Of a stretch of DNA of 6,540 nt, positions 1 to 5,586 are shown in pieces. The translations under genes were made by a program, and so were the position numbers. This stretch comes from Patescibacteria group bacterium. GTDB taxonomy: Bacteria > Patescibacteriota > WWE3 > 2-01-FULL-39-13. Positions within the stretch are counted from its first letter, which is position 1, and the number at the start of each line of letters is the position of its first letter. Where the stretch lies: positions 1-6,540 of the forward strand of contig JAUPVU010000051.1 in assembly GCA_030916925.1 (NCBI GenBank), in the 5' to 3' direction. The notes beneath the pieces are model-generated. The model was not told the DNA's origin. It did no database searches and saw only the letters and a list, made by a program, of their open reading frames with translations.

Positions 1-2487
1 AAGTACTTTCGACTGCTTTATAGAATAGTTGTAAAAGTTAGTCACAAATTTGGCTTTTTACAAATGTTCAGAAGTTTGTTTAAGCCACTGTTTGGTACAC
101 CTGGGATTGGTTCTCGTTTCCAAGGATTTATTATTAGATCCACAGCACTTTGTGTAAGCATGATTGTCTTAGTAGTTATAGCGGTTTTTGGTGTCTTGAT
201 GTATCTTTCATTTTTTGCACTTGTATTTTACGCATTTAAATCAAATATAATTCTCGGCTTGTCTTATTTAGGACTAATCATTTTAATTAAGATTTTGAAT
301 TATACTTATTATCCCATTCAACCTATAAAAAATTATGACCGGTTGGATGAATATGCGAACACTGGAGATATTACCCATCGAAGCTTTCTTCGAAAAATTC
401 ACAATTCAGAATATAAAGAGGCTCTTGATCAGTTATTTACAAATAAGTATGTAATTGATTTTCTATCTCGGTCTGAATTGGATGCAATTAAATTAAAGAA
501 ATTTCTGGATGAGCAAATAAATAACTATAAGCCTGCAGATTTTATGTATAGAATGGTTGAAATAAACCAAATAGTTAAATTTAGTCATATTAAGCATCAA
601 CTATTTTTAGTGACTTTAATTTTATTATGTGATGCGGATGAGAGATATTTGTCTTCACTAAATCTAGACAGCAACACACTATTGAAATATCTAAAATTTA
701 CATCCTTCTATATCAAGCACGATCACTATATTTGGCAGGATGAATATCAGCTTCCTCCCTCAGGAGGTTTGGATAAGGACTGGGCAGTTGGATATACAGG
801 TGTGTTAAATCGGTCAGGAACGGATTTAACTAAATTAGCCTTAAAAGGGATGATGCCAAGATTGGTTGGAAGAAGTGATGTTAAAAATAATGTAATATCG
901 GCACTGACAAAAAATTCCCGAAACAATGTCCTAATCGTTGGTGAGCCAGGTTGTGGAAAAACAACCTTTGTTAAGGCATTATCCCGTGAAATTGCTCTTG
1001 GAACATCTATTCCACGGTTAAAATACAAAAGAATATTTTCACTTGATATTGGATCTTTAACCTCTGGTACACAGGGGGAGATTAATAATAGATTGGTGAA
1101 AATTATCAAAGAATTAGAATCTTCAAGAAATGTAATTGTTTTTATCGATGAGATACATTCAATTTCCTCAAACTCAAGCGAGGATCCCAATGCTGTCCCA
1201 ATATTCTCGGTGCTTGAGCCATATCTGTCAGATGGAAGATTTCAGTTTATCGGAACCACTTCCAAGAAAAATTATAATAAATATATAGCTGCAAATGGTT
1301 CATTCGCCAAAGCGTTTGAAATTGTCGAAATGAGATCTGCAAATGAAATGGAGACTTATGAAATTATGGTGGATTCGATGAAGAGTACTGAGTCCAAGGC
1401 TTCAATTAGGATTTCATATTTAGCCTATTTAAATTCTTATAACTTTGCTGGTAGATATATTGCGACTAGAACTTATCCTGATAGTGCAATCGAGCTACTT
1501 AACCGAGCAATATCGGTGTTATCAAAAAATAATTCAGTAATCACTGGTGAAGACATAGCCAATGTTGTTTCTAGTTTATTTAAAGTTCCTGTTAACGCAA
1601 TAAATGATGATGAATCTGCGAAGCTACTAAATATTGAAAGTGTTTTACATGAACGAGTTATTGGTCAAAATGCAGCAATTACTGCTATTTCAAACGCTCT
1701 GAAGCGAGCTCGTGTTCGTATAAGAGATCAGCAAAAACCAGTAGCTAGCTTTTTATTTGCTGGCCCTACAGGAGTTGGTAAAACTGAAACAGCAAAAGCG
1801 TTGGCTGAATTATATTTTGGAAGTAATGATTATATGGTCCGAATTGATATGTCAGAATTTAATGACCCTCTTTCGGTAAATAGATTAATTGGTGATTCCA
1901 GAAATCCAGGCCAACTTTCAACTCCAATTAAGGATCGTCCTTATTCGCTGATTTTGTTAGATGAAATTGAAAAATCCGCAAATGAGGTTCAAAACTTATT
2001 CCTTCAAATACTTGATGACGGAAGGCTGACGGATGGAGATGGTAATTTGGTCAACTTTACCAATACTATTATTATCGCTACTACTAATTCAGCAACAAAA
2101 GAAATTACAGCATCGCTTGCAGCAAATCCTGATCAAACGGATTTATCTGTTATGACTTTGGATGTTTTGAAAAAGTATTTTCCAATGGAGTTTCTAAATC
2201 GTTTTAACAACATTATCCCATTTACCCCACTTAGTAGAGATGAAATTAAACAGATTGTTAGAATTAAATTAAATAAATTAGCAGAAAGATTATCATCCGA
2301 ATATAAAATTAAAGTCACTTTTGCAGCCACAGCTATTGATCAGATTGCAAATGAAGGTTACTCTGTCGAATGGGGAGCCCGCCCGGTAAATAGAGTCATT
2401 GAGGATAAAGTAGAAACTAATATTGCCCAAAAAATAATCCAAAAAGAACTTCAACCCGGAGACACCTATGAATTTACAACGATATGA
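1..2487 (+). CDS. Membrane-anchored ClpA/ClpC-type double AAA+ ATPase (5' end open)
   Basis: A two-ring AAA+ ATPase, probably acting at the cytoplasmic face of the membrane; substrate unknown. Residues are numbered from the ATG at 64 (807 aa). Residues 26-78 are strongly hydrophobic (two or three membrane segments) and stand where Clp proteins carry a Clp-N domain. Residues 85-260 are an unrecognised, largely helical region. D1 starts at LVGR (267-270), with Walker A GEPGCGKT (293-300) and Walker B DEIH (362-365). D2 starts at VIGQ (532-535), with Walker A GPTGVGKT (567-574), Walker B DEIEK (633-637), sensor-1 Asn675, arginine finger FLNR (R713) and sensor-2 GAR (R773). There is no ClpB middle domain. 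Both pore loops lack their aromatic residue, the D1 arginine finger is missing and no ClpP-docking tripeptide is seen. The frame is open to base 1 and ATG 64 has no Shine-Dalgarno, so the true start may lie upstream. It overlaps prfB by 4 bases. The AAA+ family call is secure; an unfoldase role is not. Confidence 0.9.
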   Translation, partial: KYFRLLYRIVVKVSHKFGFLQMFRSLFKPLFGTPGIGSRFQGFIIRSTALCVSMIVLVVIAVFGVLMYLSFFALVFYAFKSNIILGLSYLGLIILIKILNYTYYPIQPIKNYDRLDEYANTGDITHRSFLRKIHNSEYKEALDQLFTNKYVIDFLSRSELDAIKLKKFLDEQINNYKPADFMYRMVEINQIVKFSHIKHQLFLVTLILLCDADERYLSSLNLDSNTLLKYLKFTSFYIKHDHYIWQDEYQLPPSGGLDKDWAVGYTGVLNRSGTDLTKLALKGMMPRLVGRSDVKNNVISALTKNSRNNVLIVGEPGCGKTTFVKALSREIALGTSIPRLKYKRIFSLDIGSLTSGTQGEINNRLVKIIKELESSRNVIVFIDEIHSISSNSSEDPNAVPIFSVLEPYLSDGRFQFIGTTSKKNYNKYIAANGSFAKAFEIVEMRSANEMETYEIMVDSMKSTESKASIRISYLAYLNSYNFAGRYIATRTYPDSAIELLNRAISVLSKNNSVITGEDIANVVSSLFKVPVNAINDDESAKLLNIESVLHERVIGQNAAITAISNALKRARVRIRDQQKPVASFLFAGPTGVGKTETAKALAELYFGSNDYMVRIDMSEFNDPLSVNRLIGDSRNPGQLSTPIKDRPYSLILLDEIEKSANEVQNLFLQILDDGRLTDGDGNLVNFTNTIIIATTNSATKEITASLAANPDQTDLSVMTLDVLKKYFPMEFLNRFNNIIPFTPLSRDEIKQIVRIKLNKLAERLSSEYKIKVTFAATAIDQIANEGYSVEWGARPVNRVIEDKVETNIAQKIIQKELQPGDTYEFTTI

Positions 2488-3488
2488 ATCTAATCGACAG
2501 ATCTAATCAAATACTATCCAGCCTAAATAAGTCAGCTGTAATTACTGAGCTTAATGAAATTGAGAAGCAAATGAATACAGATGGATTTTGGTCAGATATT
2601 ACTTCTTCTTCTAAAATATCCCAACAATACAATAATCTTAAGAAAAAGCTTGATTCAATTGAATTATTGGAGATGGCTGTTTCCTCCAATGACGAAAAAC
2701 TTCTTACCGAATTAGTCGAAAATAACGAAATAATTTTATACCTATCCGGGCCGTATGATAAAAATAATTGTTATCTGTCAGTGTTTGCTGGTGCTGGCGG
2801 TACAGAGGCTCTAGATTGGGCTGAAATGTTACTACGTATGTATATGAGGTATGCGGAGAGAAAAGGGTGGGAAGTTGGCCTAATCGATAAAACCGATGGG
2901 GATGAAGCCGGAATCAAGACGGCTACTATTAAGATTAGTGGCGAAAATCTCTATGGATTTCTTAAATCCGAGAATGGTACGCATAGACTGGTAAGGCAAT
3001 CACCTTTTAACGCTCAAAATTTACGTCAAACATCATTTGCTGGAGTGGAGGTAATACCTGAAATTGAAGATTCAGGCGACATCATAATAAAGGATGAGGA
3101 TTTACAGTTTACAACTATGCGAGCCGGAGGAGCTGGAGGGCAACACGTCAATAAAAACGAAACAGCAGTTCGTATAAAACACCTACCATCAGGAATTGTT
3201 GTTGCTAGCCAACAAGAAAGAAGTCAAAATAAAAATCGAGAGATTGCCATGCGAATGCTAATGTCTAAACTTGTTAAGTTAGAAAATGAAAAATTGGAAC
3301 TTGAGAAAAAAAATGTGAAAGGTGAGCATAAGACGGCTGGATGGGGTAACCAGGTTAGATCTTATGTTTTGCAACCTTATAAACTTGTTAAAGATCATCG
3401 AACAGAAGTTGAATCGACAAACCCTGACGATGTTCTTGATGGTAATTTAGATCAATTTATAAGGGCAGGATTGAAGCTAAATAATTAG
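2484..3488 (+). CDS. prfB: Peptide chain release factor 2 (RF2)
   Basis: RF2 recognises UGA and UAA stop codons in the ribosomal A site and triggers hydrolysis of the finished peptide. The 334-residue product has the helical domain 1 (about 1-90), then the GAGGTEA(L)DW block near 103-113. The SPF tripeptide that reads the second and third stop-codon bases in RF2 is at residues 173-175, and the catalytic GGQ is at 218-220 within GAGGQHVN. The C-terminal DGNLDQFI block also matches RF2. RF1 would have PxT instead of SPF, so RF2 is clear. It is slightly shorter than E. coli RF2 (365 aa), mainly at the N-terminus. The reading frame runs through the usual +1 programmed frameshift region with no in-frame TGA, so the autoregulatory frameshift is absent. 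Its ATG overlaps the preceding stop (ATGA) and no Shine-Dalgarno is close, which suggests translational coupling. It ends with TAG, which is read by RF1, not by RF2 itself. Confidence 0.97.
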   Translation: MNLIDRSNQILSSLNKSAVITELNEIEKQMNTDGFWSDITSSSKISQQYNNLKKKLDSIELLEMAVSSNDEKLLTELVENNEIILYLSGPYDKNNCYLSVFAGAGGTEALDWAEMLLRMYMRYAERKGWEVGLIDKTDGDEAGIKTATIKISGENLYGFLKSENGTHRLVRQSPFNAQNLRQTSFAGVEVIPEIEDSGDIIIKDEDLQFTTMRAGGAGGQHVNKNETAVRIKHLPSGIVVASQQERSQNKNREIAMRMLMSKLVKLENEKLELEKKNVKGEHKTAGWGNQVRSYVLQPYKLVKDHRTEVESTNPDDVLDGNLDQFIRAGLKLNN

Positions 3489-3494
3489 TTTATC

Positions 3495-3503
3495 TGTTAT
3501 AAT
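3495..3503 (+). promoter_or_regulatory. Possible extended -10 promoter for a leaderless transcript
   Basis: The short gap after prfB holds TGTTATAAT, a full match to the extended -10 consensus TGnTATAAT. No good -35 lies 16-18 bases upstream; TTGAAG at 3471-3476 is 21 bases away, which is too far, but extended -10 promoters can work without one. Transcription would start about 6-7 bases after the hexamer, near 3509-3510, which is the ATG of the next gene. That gene has no Shine-Dalgarno, so a leaderless mRNA is plausible. In DNA this AT-rich, one such match by chance in a window this size is not surprising; its position in the only real gap is what supports it. Confidence 0.4.
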
Positions 3504-3508
3504 AATTG

Positions 3509-4018
3509 ATGTTAATGGAACCTGCTCTATCAAACGGAAAAACTGAAAATCCGTTGGATGATAATGCCATTCAAGCACTGGAAACCGCATTCCAGCAAGA
3601 TATCACCAACCCAAAAAAAGAAACTCAAGGTTCGAGGTTCAAAGTTGTATTCGTTATTTTACTATTATTAATATGTGGTCTAGGGATATTATATTTCGCA
3701 AGTACCTTGTTTACAAATAACGATCAACTGCCAGAAAATAACTTAGTTCCGACTTCGAATAACGCTGTTGCTAAGATTCGAGGATCTAATAAGGAAATAA
3801 AGGATTTATTTGGTAAAGTATTTACAACTAATGAGTTAGGTATTGATTATCAGTATGAGTTAGTTAAGCCGAATGGAGAAAAATTGGGTTATCTTGCTTC
3901 CGAAAAGCTAGATTTGTCTTTAGTTGTAGGGATGACCGTATTTATAGATGGCACGACAAACAAAATGATAAACGAGATTCCTGTTATAGTTGTAGAGTCA
4001 GTAGAGTTTAGTAAATAG
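3509..4018 (+). CDS. Small single-pass membrane protein of unknown function
   Basis: I do not recognise this family. From ATG 3509 it is 169 residues: a polar N-terminal tail (about 1-43), one clear membrane helix (about 46-68, rich in Leu/Ile/Val, preceded by RFK), an Asn/Pro-rich linker (about 69-88) and a C-terminal domain of about 80 residues. The positive charges before the helix and the acidic, polar tail place the C-terminal domain most likely outside the cytoplasm. That domain alternates short beta-like stretches, with GKVFTTNE, a YELVKPNGEKLGYL segment, GMTVFIDG and PVIVVESVEF, which resembles a small beta-barrel of OB or SH3 type; this is inference from pattern only. Starts at TTG 3506 or ATG 3515 are also possible; none has a Shine-Dalgarno. 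It lies 20 bases after prfB and 1 base before ftsE, so a role beside FtsEX at the envelope is a reasonable guess. Confidence 0.85.
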   Translation: MLMEPALSNGKTENPLDDNAIQALETAFQQDITNPKKETQGSRFKVVFVILLLLICGLGILYFASTLFTNNDQLPENNLVPTSNNAVAKIRGSNKEIKDLFGKVFTTNELGIDYQYELVKPNGEKLGYLASEKLDLSLVVGMTVFIDGTTNKMINEIPVIVVESVEFSK

Positions 4019-4019
4019 C

Positions 4020-4712
4020 ATGTCAGATAAAATTATTGAATTTAAAAATGTAACAAAAGTTTACGATGATGGAACTATGGGTTTGGATAATGTCGATTTA
4101 TCTATTGATAAAGGTGAATTTATTTTTTTAATAGGTGCATCAGGCGCCGGTAAAACTACCCTAATGGAACATATCGTAAGAGAAGAAATCCCAACAAGCG
4201 GTAATATTACGATTGATGGGATTGATTTGGGCAGTATTAAGAAGAAAGAGATTCCAACATTAAGACGCAAAGTTGGTTTTATTTATCAAGATTTTAAATT
4301 ACTCGGATCAAAGAACGCATTTGAAAATATTGCTTTTACGTTAGAAGTGGCCGATAAAACAGATGAAGAAATTAATAAGTTAGTTCCGAATTTACTACAT
4401 CTTGTGGGGTTAAGTGGTGCTGAGAAGAAATTTCCAAATCAACTTTCAGGTGGAGAAAAGCAGAGACTTGCGATTGCAAGAGCTCTAGCTAGTGAACCTC
4501 AAATAATACTAGCCGATGAGCCGACCGGCAATCTGGATAGAAGTTCATTGTGGATAGTTGTAGATTTGATTAACAAGATTAATGAATGGGGCACAACTAT
4601 TATCTTTGGAACGCACGACTATGAAATAGTTAATACGTTAAAGAAGCGTGTTGTACATCTCGATAAAGGAAAAATAATTTCAGATAAAAAGGAGGCAAAA
4701 TACGATGATTAG
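4020..4712 (+). CDS. ftsE: Cell division ATP-binding protein FtsE
   Basis: FtsE is the cytoplasmic ATPase of the FtsEX complex, which belongs to the type VII (MacB-like) ABC group and works by mechanotransmission rather than transport. ATP hydrolysis here changes FtsX shape and so switches on cell-wall hydrolysis outside. The 230-residue length is typical. All ABC motifs are intact: Walker A GASGAGKTT (39-47), Q-loop Q90 in IYQDFKLL, signature LSGGEKQR (142-149), Walker B ILADEP with D166 and catalytic E167, D-loop NLD (171-173) and H-loop H199 in GTHD. The YQDFKLL stretch after the Q-loop is characteristic of FtsE. The start lies 1 base after the preceding TAG and has no Shine-Dalgarno, so it is probably translated by coupling. 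Its 3' end carries the ribosome binding site for ftsX and overlaps that gene by 8 bases. A LolD/MacB-type ATPase is the alternative, but the ftsX partner next door settles it. Confidence 0.96.
   Translation: MSDKIIEFKNVTKVYDDGTMGLDNVDLSIDKGEFIFLIGASGAGKTTLMEHIVREEIPTSGNITIDGIDLGSIKKKEIPTLRRKVGFIYQDFKLLGSKNAFENIAFTLEVADKTDEEINKLVPNLLHLVGLSGAEKKFPNQLSGGEKQRLAIARALASEPQIILADEPTGNLDRSSLWIVVDLINKINEWGTTIIFGTHDYEIVNTLKKRVVHLDKGKIISDKKEAKYDD
4690..4695 (+). promoter_or_regulatory. Strong Shine-Dalgarno site for ftsX
   Basis: AGGAGG, preceded by A-rich sequence, sits within the last codons of ftsE, 9 bases before the ftsX ATG at 4705. It is the only consensus Shine-Dalgarno found at a gene start in this window; the other starts have none. 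It fixes the ftsX start and suggests that FtsX synthesis is initiated independently rather than only by coupling to FtsE. Confidence 0.85.
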
Positions 4713-5583
4713 TAGAGTTTTTAAGAAAGCCTTCGCGAATGTGACACGTAGCGGTTGGCGAGCATTTATGATTACTTTTATGATGACTATAACCTACACA
4801 ATGCTAGGTCTATTGTTGTTAGTACTTTTTTTCTCAACTCAACTTGCAAGATTTTTCGTTGAAAAGCCTGAAATAATTGGTTTTTTTAATGAAGGTGTAG
4901 AAGAAGAGAAAATCTTAGAAGTTAAAAACGAACTTGAAAATAAACCATTTGTAGTAGAGGTGTCATACGTTTCAAAAGAAGAAGCCCTGGAATCGTTTAT
5001 CGAAGAGAATAAGGATAACCAAGAAGTTTTGGAGAACTTAACTGTAAATCCATTTCCTGCACATTTAAACGTAAAAGTTGATTCGCTAGACAAAATCGAA
5101 GAAATCGCCACCTATTTTAATAATAATGACAAAATATCTGATGTGATAGATTCACTTGGTGTTGTTGATACATTAAGAAAAATCGTTACTGGTATACAAA
5201 TATTTGGAATTGGATTACTAGTGATATTTTCATTCGCTACATTTATGTTGGTATTTTTAGCAATTGGGTTAACAATTTATTCACAGCGGGATGAACTAAG
5301 AGTTATGAAATTAGTTGGAGCGTCGAATTGGTATACAAGAGGTCCCTACATTGTTCAAAGTCTATTGTATGGAATCGTATCCTCTTTGATTGCTTGTTTG
5401 ATAGTTGGAGCTTTTATATATTTTCAGTACAACAATGTTGTATCGTCATTGCTTGGAGCACTTGAAGTAAAAGGGATTGGTTTACAAGATATTATAATAG
5501 GTTTTAGCATCCAAATTATGTTTGCTGTATTCCTCTCTTGGTTAAGTAGCTATATTGCCACCAAGCGATATATTTCATATTAA
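4705..5583 (+). CDS. ftsX: Cell division protein FtsX (permease-like subunit)
   Basis: FtsX is the membrane partner of FtsE and passes the ATPase signal to an extracytoplasmic cell-wall hydrolase or its activator. The 292 residues show the expected layout: cytoplasmic N-terminus, TM1 (about 20-44), an extracytoplasmic domain (about 50-160), TM2 (about 167-191), a cytoplasmic loop, TM3 (about 220-240) and TM4 (about 263-284). The loop after TM2 reads RDELRVMKLVGAS (195-207), the family hallmark near the FtsE contact. The outer domain carries the familiar segments FFNEGV, a VSYVSKEEALE stretch and NPFPAHLNVKV, which match the PLD-type domain of FtsX that binds the coiled-coil partner. The start is supported by AGGAGG 9 bases upstream. 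It overlaps ftsE by 8 bases in another frame and ends 3 bases before the coiled-coil M23 gene, its likely binding partner. Confidence 0.96.
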   Translation: MISRVFKKAFANVTRSGWRAFMITFMMTITYTMLGLLLLVLFFSTQLARFFVEKPEIIGFFNEGVEEEKILEVKNELENKPFVVEVSYVSKEEALESFIEENKDNQEVLENLTVNPFPAHLNVKVDSLDKIEEIATYFNNNDKISDVIDSLGVVDTLRKIVTGIQIFGIGLLVIFSFATFMLVFLAIGLTIYSQRDELRVMKLVGASNWYTRGPYIVQSLLYGIVSSLIACLIVGAFIYFQYNNVVSSLLGALEVKGIGLQDIIIGFSIQIMFAVFLSWLSSYIATKRYISY

Positions 5584-5586
5584 AAT

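Noticed and set aside
19..26. TATAGAAT as a possible -10 box for a transcript starting before ATG 64.
   Set aside because: Imperfect match, no -35 at proper distance inside the window, and the overlapping reading frame may be coding.
754..767. Inverted repeat CCTCC-ctca-GGAGG containing a Shine-Dalgarno-like core inside the ATPase gene.
   Set aside because: Only a 5-bp stem, within well-formed coding sequence, and no start codon at proper spacing begins a credible gene; no T-run for a terminator.
747..1190. Long open frame on the - strand (147 codons).
   Set aside because: It lies fully inside the D1 ATPase coding sequence opposite conserved motifs, and its translation resembles no known domain. 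The same holds for the other - strand frames at 2133-2330, 2507-2689, 4061-4270, 4839-5111 and 5580-5765.
3471..3476. TTGAAG as a -35 element for the promoter at 3495-3503.
   Set aside because: The spacer to the -10 hexamer is 21 bases, outside the workable range, and the bases lie in the conserved end of prfB.
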